NCBI RefSeq assembly: GCF_001642995.1
Contig: NZ_LOHS01000052.1
Span: forward strand, 1-64,000
DNA from: Streptomyces jeddahensis
GTDB lineage: Bacteria > Actinomycetota > Actinomycetes > Streptomycetales > Streptomycetaceae
Reading direction: 5' to 3'
DNA length: 64,000 bases
Made by a program: the position numbers and the translations under genes. The notes under the pieces are model-generated. The model searched no databases, was not told the origin of the DNA, and worked only from the letters and a program-made list of their open reading frames with translations. Within the stretch, counting starts at the first letter, position 1; every line of letters starts with the position of its first letter. This document shows, piece by piece, positions 15,843-23,484 of the stretch.

Positions 15843-17075
15843 GTGGTGACGGCGGCAGGCATGCGTGGGGCGCGCGGTGCGCTCGACTGCGACGTGCTGG
15901 TGATCGGCGGCGGGATCGTCGGCCTGTCGACGGCGTATGCGATCACGCGCGCCGCACCCGGGACGCGCGTCACGGTGCTGGAGAAGGAGCCGGGTCCCGC
16001 CCGGCACCAGACGGGGCGCAACAGCGGCGTGATCCACAGTGGGATCTACTACCGCCCGGGCTCGCTCAAGGCCCGGTATGCGGTCAAGGGCGCCGCGGAG
16101 ATGGTCAAGTTCTGCGCCGAGTACGACATCGCGCACGCCGTGACCGGCAAGCTGATCGTGGCCACCGACAGGGCGGAGCTGCCGCGGCTGCACGCGCTCG
16201 TGCAGCGCGGCCGGGAGAACGGCATTCCGGTGCGCGAGCTGGGCCCGGCCCAGATCGCAGAGCTGGAGCCGGAGGTGCGGGGCCTCGCCGCAATCCATGT
16301 CGGCACGACGGGCGTCTGCGACTTCACGGCAGTCGCACAGCAGCTCGCGGAGGCGTCGGGGGCGGAGATCCGGTACGGCGCGGAGGTCACGGCCATCGAC
16401 CGGCGGGCGGACCTCGGGGTGGCCGTCCGTACTGCCGACGGCGCGGTGGTCCGCGGGCGGGTCCTGGTGAACTGCGCGGGACTGCACTGCGACGAGGTGG
16501 CGCGGCTCACGGGCGACGACCCGGGGATGCGGATCATCCCGTTCCGCGGCGAGTACTACGAGCTGGCGCGGCCCGAGCTGGTGCAGGGCCTGGTCTATCC
16601 GGTGCCCGACCCGGCGTTCCCCTTCCTCGGGGTGCACCTCACGCGCGGCATCGACGGAGGCGTGCACATCGGTCCGAACGCGGTGCCCGCGCTGGCCCGC
16701 GAGGGGTACGACTGGGGCACGGTGCGCCCCCGCGAGCTGGGGGCGACGCTCAGCTGGCCCGGATCATGGCGGATAGCGCGCCGGCACTGGCGGTACGGGG
16801 CGGGGGAGCTGCGGCGCTCGGTGTCGAAGTCCGCGTTCACGACGGCGGTGCGGCGGCTGCTGCCCGCCGTGACCGAGGACGATCTGGTGCCGGCGCCCAG
16901 CGGGGTGCGGGCGCAGGCCGTCCTGCGGGACGGGGCGCTGGTGGACGACTTCCTCATCCGGGAAGGGGTGCGGGCGGTGCATGTGCTGAACGCGCCCTCT
17001 CCTGCGGCCACGGCTTCCCTGCCGGTGGGGCGGGAGGTGGCGCGGCGGGCGCTCGCCGCGTTGGCGCGCGGGTGA
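15843..17075 (+). CDS. lhgO: L-2-hydroxyglutarate oxidase (FAD-dependent, DAO family)
   Basis: A 410-residue flavoprotein that oxidises L-2-hydroxyglutarate to 2-oxoglutarate. The FAD fold is near the start (DVLVIGGGIVGLSTAYAI, residues about 16-33) followed by the LhgO signature GRNSGVIHSGIYYRPGSLKA (about 59-78); later motifs are GTTGVCDF and VLNAPSPAATASLPVG at the C-terminus. GTG 15843 was chosen because AGGAGG ends 8 nt upstream; an ATG follows 18 nt later. A TTGTCAGTG element precedes it. The downstream trmB gene begins about 105 nt later with its own promoter. Confidence 0.9.
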   Translation: MVTAAGMRGARGALDCDVLVIGGGIVGLSTAYAITRAAPGTRVTVLEKEPGPARHQTGRNSGVIHSGIYYRPGSLKARYAVKGAAEMVKFCAEYDIAHAVTGKLIVATDRAELPRLHALVQRGRENGIPVRELGPAQIAELEPEVRGLAAIHVGTTGVCDFTAVAQQLAEASGAEIRYGAEVTAIDRRADLGVAVRTADGAVVRGRVLVNCAGLHCDEVARLTGDDPGMRIIPFRGEYYELARPELVQGLVYPVPDPAFPFLGVHLTRGIDGGVHIGPNAVPALAREGYDWGTVRPRELGATLSWPGSWRIARRHWRYGAGELRRSVSKSAFTTAVRRLLPAVTEDDLVPAPSGVRAQAVLRDGALVDDFLIREGVRAVHVLNAPSPAATASLPVGREVARRALAALARG

Positions 17076-17163
17076 CGTACCGGCCCGGTGCCGGGTCAGT
17101 ACTGATCCAGTCGCCGGCCCAGTGCCGGGTCAGCGCTGGCCCGGGGCCCACGGCGAACCTCCG

Positions 17164-17180
17164 TAGAATCGATCCCACTG
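17164..17180 (+). promoter_or_regulatory. -10 element of a probable leaderless trmB transcript
   Basis: TAGAAT (17164-17169) lies 10 nt before the GTG start at 17180 and no Shine-Dalgarno sequence is present, which fits a transcript starting at or next to the start codon. A -35 box is not obvious. Confidence 0.5.
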
Positions 17181-18061
17181 TGTACGAGTACGACGAGAAG
17201 CACCAGGCGGGCGCCCCGGAACGCCGGCGCCCTGGGAAGCGCATGTTCCCCGAGGGGACCGGTCCCGCACCCGACCCCGCGGGCTCCCACTTCGAGCGGC
17301 GGATCCGCAGCTTCCAGCCCCGTCGCAGCAGGGTCACCAGTGGCCAGGCAGACGCTTTGAAACGGCTGTGGCCCAAGTGGGGTCTGGACATCGACGGGCA
17401 GCGCACCCTCGACCTCGCCGAGCTCTTCGGCCGCGACTGCCCCGTCGTACTGGAGATCGGCTTCGGCATGGGCGAGGCCACCGCGCAGATGGCCGCCGCC
17501 GAGCCCGGCACCGGCATCCTCGCCGTGGACGTGCACACGCCCGGCCAGGGCAATCTGCTCAATCTCGCCGACCGGAACGGGCTGTCCAACATCCGGGTGG
17601 CCAACGGCGACGCGATCATCCTGCTCCGCGAGATGCTGCCGCCCGCGTGCCTCGACGGACTGCGCGTCTACTTCCCGGACCCCTGGCCGAAGAAGCGGCA
17701 CCACAAGCGCCGCCTCATCCAGCCGGAGTTCCTCACCCTGGCCGCGACCCGCCTCAAGCCGGGCGCGCTGATCCACTGCGCGACCGACTGGGAGCCGTAC
17801 GCCGAGCAGATGCTCGAGGTACTGACCGCGCACCCGGCCTTCGAGAACACCCGGGAAGACGGCGGCTACGCGCCCCGCCCCTCTTTCCGCCCGCTGACCC
17901 GCTTCGAAGGCCAAGGGCTGGACAAGGGCCACGTGGTCCGCGACCTGCTGTTCCGCCGCACGCATCCCGAGCCCGCCGGTCCGGACGAGGCCGCCGGGCC
18001 CGACGAGGCCGCCGGGCCGGGCGAAACCGCCAGGCGGGACGAGACCGCCGGCCCTGTCTAG
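17180..18061 (+). CDS. trmB: tRNA (guanine-N7-)-methyltransferase TrmB
   Basis: A 293-residue class I methyltransferase that makes m7G46 in tRNA. The SAM site is LEIGFGMGEAT (residues about 91-101), and the family signature VYFPDPWPKKRHHKRRLI is near 165-182. The N-terminal 60 residues are a basic actinobacterial extension, and the last 30 are a repetitive GPDEAA tail made from an 18-bp DNA repeat (17982-18035) that is absent from typical TrmB and probably disordered. The start is GTG at 17180 with no ribosome-binding site and a TAGAAT -10 box 10 nt upstream. An open extension upstream to 16766 overlaps lhgO and is rejected. Confidence 0.93.
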   Translation: MYEYDEKHQAGAPERRRPGKRMFPEGTGPAPDPAGSHFERRIRSFQPRRSRVTSGQADALKRLWPKWGLDIDGQRTLDLAELFGRDCPVVLEIGFGMGEATAQMAAAEPGTGILAVDVHTPGQGNLLNLADRNGLSNIRVANGDAIILLREMLPPACLDGLRVYFPDPWPKKRHHKRRLIQPEFLTLAATRLKPGALIHCATDWEPYAEQMLEVLTAHPAFENTREDGGYAPRPSFRPLTRFEGQGLDKGHVVRDLLFRRTHPEPAGPDEAAGPDEAAGPGETARRDETAGPV

Positions 18062-18262
18062 CCCGCCCGCCGGGCTAGACGGCCAGGCCGGACGAGACCA
18101 CCGGGCCGAGCGAGGCCATGAGGACTTGCGAGAGGTGACGCTGTCGGCGCCGGCCCGGTTGCCGATGGCGTCGAGCACGCCCATGCGCCCGGGCCAAGCG
18201 AGGCTGCAACGCCCGACGAGACCGCTGGGTCCAGCGAGGCCAGGAGGCCGGCGAGCCCGCCG

Positions 18263-18317
18263 GGACCGGCAGGACCGGCAGGACCGGCAGGACCGGCAGG
18301 ACCGGCAGGACCGGCGA
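18263..18317. repeat. 9-bp minisatellite (caggaccgg, about six copies)
   Basis: A run of caggaccgg units lies in the 317-bp gap between trmB and the PrsW-type gene. The unit is a multiple of three, but neither strand shows a supported gene here. It may be a remnant of the same slippage-prone sequence that made the TrmB tail. Confidence 0.7.
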
Positions 18318-18365
18318 ACCCCAAGGCCCACTGACGCACCGTCGCGGCCACCGGCCATCCCTCGT

Positions 18366-18379
18366 TAGGGTCGATGACG
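18366..18379 (+). promoter_or_regulatory. -10 element of a probable leaderless PrsW-type transcript
   Basis: TAGGGT (18366-18371) ends 7 nt before the GTG at 18379 and no Shine-Dalgarno is present, so the mRNA probably begins at the start codon. Confidence 0.5.
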
Positions 18380-19809
18380 TGGCCAACTGCCCCTCGCATC
18401 CCTCGCATCCACCGTCGCCCGCCTACCCTGTCCTGCCACCCGGCCCCGGCACCGGCGCTCCCGCCCCGGACACCGGCACAGGCACCGGCACCGGCACCGG
18501 CAGCGCGCTGCGGCATGCGCACTGGTGGCAGCGGCGGGCGGTGCGCGCGGGGGCGCTCATCACGTTGCTCGCGCTCTCCGGGCTCGTCATCCTGGCCCTG
18601 GTCCGCGAACAGACCGGCACCGAGGGCTTCCTGGTGGGACTCGGTCTGGCCGTGCTGCCGGTGCCGCTGCTCATCGCCGCCTTCCGCTGGCTGGACCGGG
18701 TGGAACCTGGCCCCTGGCGGAACCTGCTCTTCTCCTTCGCCTGGGGAGCATGCGCGGCCGCGCTGATAGCGATCGTCGCGAACAGCTTCGCGACCCGCTG
18801 GATAGCCGTCGCGACCGCCGACCCCAGCAGCGCCGACACGCTGGGCGCCACCGTCATAGCGCCCGTCGTCGAGGAGTCCGCGAAGGCCGCGGCGGTCCTG
18901 CTGGTCTTCCTCTTCCGCAGACGGGAATTCACCGGAATCGTCGACGGTGTCGTCATCGCGGGCGTCACCGGCACCGGCTTCGCATTCACCGAGAACATCC
19001 TCTATCTCGGCACCGCCTTCGGCACCGACCAGCTCAGCGGCCAACAGGGCCTCGCCTCCGTGACGGCTGCGACCTTCTTCGTCCGCATCGTGATGTCGCC
19101 GTTCGCGCATCCGCTGTTCACCGTGCTCAGCGGCATCGGCTTCGGCATCACGGCGCTGTCCGCCGAGCGCCACCGCCTGCGCCGGATCCTGCTGCCGATC
19201 GCCGGCCTGCTCCTCGCGATGGGCATGCACGCCGCCTGGAACGGCTCGTCGAACTTCGGCCCGTACGGGTTCTTCGCCGTCTACGCCGCGTTCATGGTGC
19301 CCGCGTTCGGGCTGCTCACGTGGCTGGTGATCTGGACGAGACAGCGTGAGCTGCGCACGATCCGCGACGAGTTGCCCGCGTACGCGGCCGCGGGCTGGCT
19401 GACGCCGCCCGAGCCGTTCGCCCTGGGCTCGATGCGCGCACGCCGGCTGGCACGCGAGTACGCGGGCCGCCACCTGGGCAAGCCCGCGGCGCGGGCGGTC
19501 GCGGAGTACGAGGCGTATGCGACGTCCCTGGCGTTCCTGCGCCACCGCGGGCGCCGCGGCCGCGCGGGAGCCGATTTCGTCGTACGGGAACGGGAGCTGC
19601 TGCACGAACTGTGGCGGCGCAAGGACGTGGCGCGGCCCGCGCTGGCCTACGCGTCCGCGGCGACGGCGCCGGTGGTCGTCGTGCCGTACGGTCCCCCGTA
19701 CGGGCACCCGCTGGGGCAGGTTCCGTACGGGCAGGCTCCTTACGGGCAGGTTCCTTACGGGCCGGCCGCGCCCGCGGCGTATGCCGCGTACAACCCCTAC
19801 CTGTCCTGA
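18379..19809 (+). CDS. PrsW-family intramembrane metalloprotease
   Basis: A 476-residue membrane protein of the PrsW/CAAX-like glutamic protease clan. After a Gly/Thr-rich cytoplasmic N-terminus (residues 1-55) come about eight membrane segments. Active-site motifs are all present: EESAK (about 172-176), FAFTENILYLG (about 207-217), HPLFTVLSGIGFG and GMHAAWNGS. In Bacillus PrsW starts the cleavage of an anti-sigma factor; the actinobacterial substrate is unknown. The C-terminal 100 residues are cytoplasmic and end in a PYGQ-type repeat made by a short DNA repeat near 19685-19765. The start is GTG 18379, apparently leaderless. Confidence 0.85.
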   Translation: MANCPSHPSHPPSPAYPVLPPGPGTGAPAPDTGTGTGTGTGSALRHAHWWQRRAVRAGALITLLALSGLVILALVREQTGTEGFLVGLGLAVLPVPLLIAAFRWLDRVEPGPWRNLLFSFAWGACAAALIAIVANSFATRWIAVATADPSSADTLGATVIAPVVEESAKAAAVLLVFLFRRREFTGIVDGVVIAGVTGTGFAFTENILYLGTAFGTDQLSGQQGLASVTAATFFVRIVMSPFAHPLFTVLSGIGFGITALSAERHRLRRILLPIAGLLLAMGMHAAWNGSSNFGPYGFFAVYAAFMVPAFGLLTWLVIWTRQRELRTIRDELPAYAAAGWLTPPEPFALGSMRARRLAREYAGRHLGKPAARAVAEYEAYATSLAFLRHRGRRGRAGADFVVRERELLHELWRRKDVARPALAYASAATAPVVVVPYGPPYGHPLGQVPYGQAPYGQVPYGPAAPAAYAAYNPYLS

Positions 19810-19849
19810 CGCTCCGTCAGCTGCAGCTCTGGCTCAGCTCAGCCTCAGC

Positions 19850-21010
19850 TCAGGGGGTCAGGCCCTTGCTGCGCAGCCAGGCGAGCGGGTCGATTCCGTC
19901 GCCCCCGCCAGGGTGGATCTCCAGGTGCAGATGCGCGCCGGTGACGTTTCCGGTGGCGCCCACGCGGCCTATGACGTCGCCGGTGGTGACCTTCTGGCCG
20001 ACGCTCACGCTGATCGAGGACTGGTGGCAGTACCAGATCTCCGTACCGTCCTCGAGTTCCAGGACCGTGCGGTATCCGTACGACCCGGACCAACCGGCTT
20101 CCTTGATCGTGCCGCTGTGGACGGCCTTGAGCGGCGTACCGGTGGGGGCCGCGAAGTCCAGGCCGGTGTGATAGCCGGAGGACCACAGGGAGCCGGCGGC
20201 ACCGAACTGCGAGGTCAGCGTGTACGACGAGGTGGGGAGGGCGTAGCTCGCGGCGAGCTTGGCGAGGCGCTCGGCCTCGGCCTTTCGCCTGGCCTCCTCC
20301 TCCGCCGCCTTCTTCTCGGCGGCGGCCTTGGCCTCGGCCGCTTCCTGCTTCTTGGCCGCCTCTTCGGCGGCCTGCTTGGCGGCGGCCTCCTCGGCGGCCC
20401 TCGCCGCCTCGCTCTCCGCCTGGTCCTGCTGCTGCTCCGCCTGCTGCATGATGCGGGCGCGCAGTGCCTCGCCCGCATCCGTGGTGCCCTGCTCGGCGTC
20501 GGCGGCCGTGACACCTGCTCCGGTGAGCGGCGCGACGCCGGTGCTGTCGGAGTCCGACGAGCCACCGGGCACCAGGGCGCCGACGCCGGGGAGGGACTCG
20601 GTGACCGATGACAGGTCGGGCATCGAAATCTGCACGGGCGGCTTGCCGCCCTGCGCGGTGGCGATGCCGCCCGCGCCGACGGCGGCGATGACGCCCACCC
20701 CGAGAACCGTGGAGCTGCGCGCGAGTCCTCCGCCGCGCTGCTTGATGACGCGGTGCCGGCCGCGGACGGGCCGGACGGACTCCTCAGTGGGGTTCCATTC
20801 CTCCCAGGGCCCCTCGTCCTGGCGGAAGCCGGTGTCGGTGGCGAGGCCGGTGCCGGTACCGAGGGCAGTACCTGCAGCGAAGCCGGTGCCCGCGTTGTGA
20901 CCGGAGGCCGCTCCCGCGTCGAATCCGGTGCCGGCGTCGGTGCCGTATCCAGCGCCTTCAGGGTCGTACGGCGCGAACGAGGGTTGTGGGGCAGGCGGGT
21001 TGGACGCCAC
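19850..21010 (-). CDS. M23-family peptidoglycan endopeptidase with coiled coil and one membrane segment
   Basis: A 386-residue cell-wall hydrolase. The order is a disordered Gly/Thr-rich N-terminus (about 1-95), an Arg-rich stretch and hydrophobic segment (about 115-135) acting as signal anchor, an Ala/Glu/Lys coiled coil (about 195-265), and a C-terminal M23 LytM domain (about 275-386) with HTGLDFAA and HLHLEIHPGG, the zinc-ligand motifs of an active enzyme. The start is GTG 21010, with GGAAAGGAG upstream; the ATG at 21094 lies inside the riboswitch and is rejected. Expression should fall when c-di-AMP is high, as for other Streptomyces wall hydrolases behind this riboswitch. Confidence 0.9.
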   Translation of the reverse strand: MASNPPAPQPSFAPYDPEGAGYGTDAGTGFDAGAASGHNAGTGFAAGTALGTGTGLATDTGFRQDEGPWEEWNPTEESVRPVRGRHRVIKQRGGGLARSSTVLGVGVIAAVGAGGIATAQGGKPPVQISMPDLSSVTESLPGVGALVPGGSSDSDSTGVAPLTGAGVTAADAEQGTTDAGEALRARIMQQAEQQQDQAESEAARAAEEAAAKQAAEEAAKKQEAAEAKAAAEKKAAEEEARRKAEAERLAKLAASYALPTSSYTLTSQFGAAGSLWSSGYHTGLDFAAPTGTPLKAVHSGTIKEAGWSGSYGYRTVLELEDGTEIWYCHQSSISVSVGQKVTTGDVIGRVGATGNVTGAHLHLEIHPGGGDGIDPLAWLRSKGLTP

Positions 21011-21029
21011 TGGGGCGCACTCCTTTCCT

Positions 21030-21190
21030 TCCTTCTCGCCTACCGGGTTAGCTGACGGGTTCGGAGCAGGAAGGTCTCCTACGACCGCCTTCATGCGAAA
21101 GGCGCCCGATTCACCCCAAGTTGGTGGTTCCCCGGTTCCCTTACGGGATTCGGCGCGTGCGCACGGAGCCGCCTCTTGTGACGGCTGGGA
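21030..21190 (-). promoter_or_regulatory. ydaO/yuaA-type c-di-AMP riboswitch upstream of the M23 peptidase
   Basis: On the minus strand the leader carries the recognisable core of the ydaO class in order: CCCGTAAGGGAACCGGGGAA, CCACCAACTTGGGGTGAATC, GGAGACCTTCCTGCTCCGAA and CCCGTCAGCTAACCCGGTAG. These are the conserved c-di-AMP-binding blocks. It ends about 20 nt before the gene's ribosome-binding site. In Streptomyces this class controls resuscitation-promoting factors and wall hydrolases, with ligand switching expression off. The exact 5' end is approximate. Confidence 0.9.
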
Positions 21191-21447
21191 CGACCGCGCT
21201 GCGTTATCGAACGTTAATAGACGGGGGTACCGAATTCCAAGCTGTTCCGGCTGATCGTTAACGCCGTTGGTCTGGACTTAACGGGGCACGACCGGGCGGA
21301 ATCGGGCGAGTTGCCCCCGCACTGATGACGAGCGCCTTCTTGACGGTGTGTCATTTGTTATGCGCAGGGAGGTCGTTCGATCACGGAAGGTGACCCCCGT
21401 GGCTACCGTCGCCGGACGACTGTCTGATGCCGGATACACCGGACCGC
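21191..21447. other. Intergenic region upstream of the riboswitch
   Basis: This stretch holds the promoter of the riboswitch-controlled M23 gene, possibly a -10 like TATTAA or GATAAC near 21205-21225 on the minus strand, and the 3' flank of the PP2C gene. I see no gene. Confidence 0.4.
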
Positions 21448-22671
21448 TTACGGCCGCCGTACCGCCAGCAGCACCATGTCGTCCGCCGTCCCGCCGCCGG
21501 TGTGCCGGCGCACCTCCGCGGCGAGGGCGGCCAGCAGGGCGCCCGGCCCGTCGAAGACCCGCCCGGCGAGGCGGCTCGCCGGATCGTAGAACTCGCCGTG
21601 CTCGTCGCGCGCCTCCGACAGCCCGTCCGTGTAGCAGAGCAGCATGCTCCCGCTCGGGAAGCCGGTCTCATACGCGCGGTCGGGCCACGTGCCCAGATCG
21701 CTCATGCCGAGCGGCAGCGCGGGCTCGGCGACCGTGAGCACGCGCAGGGTCCCGTCCGCGTCGAGCAGCAGCGGCTCCGGGTGGCCACGGTTGACCACGC
21801 GTACGGCGTCGCGGCCGTGCGGGACCTCGGCGAGAACCACGGTGGCGAACCCTTCGAGGAGCTCGATCCCGCGCCGCCGCGTGGCCTCCCGCGCAAGCGC
21901 CCGATCGAGGCGCTGCGCCACCGCTTCCAGCGACGCCTCCTGCTCGGCGGCCTCCCGGAAGGCTCCGATGAGGACCGCGACGGCGGCGACCGCGCCCATG
22001 CCCTTTCCGCGTACGTCGCCGACGACGAGCCGTACGCCGTGCGGGGTGTCCTGCACCGCGTACAGGTCGCCGCCGATGAACGCGCCGGCCTGCGCGGCCT
22101 CGTAACGGGCCGCGACGTCAAGGCCGCCGACCCGCTCGGCGGGCTCCGGCACCAGGGCACGCTGGGCGGCCTCGGCGATCTCGCGGGCGGAGGCGAGCTG
22201 CCGGCCGCTGCGGCGTACGACGCGGTTGAGGGCGACAGCGATCACGGCGACGACGGCGACGGTCACCACTTCGGTGACGGCGCCGACATCGACCGTGGCG
22301 CCGGGGCTCAGGCGCACGGCGAGAACGGCGACGAGCGAGGCGCCCCCTGCCAGCACGGTGCCGCGGAGCGGGTAGAGCGCGGCGGCGACGAGCGGGGCCG
22401 CGGTGAAGAGGGGCGCTCCCGTGAAGGCCGAGGGCGCGAGGACGTCGTAGACCGTTCCGGCGGCGATGAGCAGCACGGGCAGGAACCGCACGAAGGTCCG
22501 CACGATCGCGAAACCCGGCCGCTCGGTGTCCTCCGTCCCGTCCTCCGCAAAATCCTGGTCCGCCCAGCCGCCATCCCGATAGGGCTCGCCGCCGTCCCGA
22601 TCGGGCTCGCCGCCGTCCCGATCGGCCTCGCCGCCGTCCTCCCCTGCGTCGCGTCCTCCTCGCTGCCGCAC
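21448..22671 (-). CDS. Membrane-bound PP2C/SpoIIE-type serine phosphatase
   Basis: A 407-residue protein with a 50-residue Asp/Gly/Arg-rich N-terminus containing DRDGGEP repeats (15-bp DNA repeats at 22573-22632), about three to four membrane segments (residues about 60-150), and a cytoplasmic SpoIIE/PP2C domain (about 165-407). Metal-site motifs are visible as GGDLYAV, VGDVRGKGMGAVA, CYTDGLSEARD and TADDMVLLAV. Such phosphatases act on anti-anti-sigma factors. The start is the GTG at 22671 with a GGGA site upstream. No anti-sigma gene is next to it, so the target is unknown. Confidence 0.88.
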   Translation of the reverse strand: MRQRGGRDAGEDGGEADRDGGEPDRDGGEPYRDGGWADQDFAEDGTEDTERPGFAIVRTFVRFLPVLLIAAGTVYDVLAPSAFTGAPLFTAAPLVAAALYPLRGTVLAGGASLVAVLAVRLSPGATVDVGAVTEVVTVAVVAVIAVALNRVVRRSGRQLASAREIAEAAQRALVPEPAERVGGLDVAARYEAAQAGAFIGGDLYAVQDTPHGVRLVVGDVRGKGMGAVAAVAVLIGAFREAAEQEASLEAVAQRLDRALAREATRRRGIELLEGFATVVLAEVPHGRDAVRVVNRGHPEPLLLDADGTLRVLTVAEPALPLGMSDLGTWPDRAYETGFPSGSMLLCYTDGLSEARDEHGEFYDPASRLAGRVFDGPGALLAALAAEVRRHTGGGTADDMVLLAVRRP

Positions 22672-22848
22672 CGCTCGTCTCCCGCCGCCTCCACGCCCAA
22701 CGCCCGTCGCTGTGTCCCCTCAGGCATTCCCGCCGCGGCACGGGACGCGACCTGCGGTGGGCCGCCCGAGTGAGCACCACGGAAGGCCGAGCACCGGGGA
22801 AGGCGCGCCGGAAGACACGGTGGAAGGCACGGTCACGCAACGCACCGA

Positions 22849-22879
22849 GGGGCCGGAACCATCATCTGGTTCCGGCCCC
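22849..22879 (-). terminator. Terminator hairpin downstream of tRNA-fMet
   Basis: A perfect 12-bp stem: GGGGCCGGAACC (22849-22860), 7-nt loop, GGTTCCGGCCCC (22868-22879). It sits 11 nt after the tRNA on its strand. Confidence 0.75.
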
Positions 22880-22890
22880 TGGGCCTTCAG

Positions 22891-22964
22891 TAGCGGGGAC
22901 AGGATTTGAACCTGCGACCTCTGGGTTATGAGCCCAGCGAGCTACCGAGCTGCTCCACCCCGCG
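22891..22964 (-). tRNA. Initiator tRNA-Met (CAT)
   Basis: The 74-nt cloverleaf has anticodon CAT. It shows initiator features: no Watson-Crick pair at 1-72 (C1 opposite U72) and three G-C pairs in the anticodon stem (GGG/CCC). The 3' CCA is not fully encoded. A TACACT -10-like box lies about 12 nt upstream. Confidence 0.96.
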
Positions 22965-23204
22965 TCGGTAAGTACAAGTGTACGTCATCCGCGGGACCTC
23001 TTTGACCAGCGCGATTCGCGCCCCGTGTGAACCGCGCACTCACGCCCGCGGCTCTCGCACGCTCCCGGCGCGCATGCCGCGGCGGTCCACTGGCGGCGGA
23101 CCCGCACACCCCGCAAGACCGGTTGTGCGGGAGGGGCCGCCGTCCCCCCTCCCCTCGGCCGGCGGCCCCGCCGCGCCCCCACGGCCGACCCGGCCCCGAC
23201 ACGA
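22965..23204. other. Spacer between tRNA-fMet and tRNA-Lys (240 bp)
   Basis: This region contains the tRNA-fMet promoter on the minus strand. No gene is seen. Confidence 0.5.
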
Positions 23205-23240
23205 CGGAACCCCCGTCGACGCAGGTCAACGAGGGTTCCG
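23205..23240 (-). terminator. Terminator hairpin downstream of tRNA-Lys
   Basis: CGGAACCC (23205-23212) pairs with GGGTTCCG (23233-23240), with partial pairing inside. It lies 17 nt after the tRNA on the minus strand. Confidence 0.6.
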
Positions 23241-23256
23241 GCCCCGAAGGGCCCGG

Positions 23257-23329
23257 TAGGCCGTGTGGGACTCGAACCCACAACCAATGGATTAAAAGTC
23301 CACTGCTCTGCCAATTGAGCTAACGGCCC
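23257..23329 (-). tRNA. tRNA-Lys (TTT)
   Basis: A 73-nt cloverleaf with loop CTTTTAA (anticodon TTT), a GTTCGAG T-loop and intact stems. A TATGCT -10-like box lies about 20 nt upstream on the minus strand. Confidence 0.96.
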
Positions 23330-23484
23330 GCGGTACTGCATCCCCGAGCATAGCCGGACGAGCCCGGGTCTCCGATCGGGTATCGGCGACCACGGGCACG
23401 TCGGCGCCCCGCTCTCACGGATCCAACCGCTTCGTCGGTCCCCGCGGCCTCATGGATCCCACCGCTTCGTCGCTTCCCCCGGCC

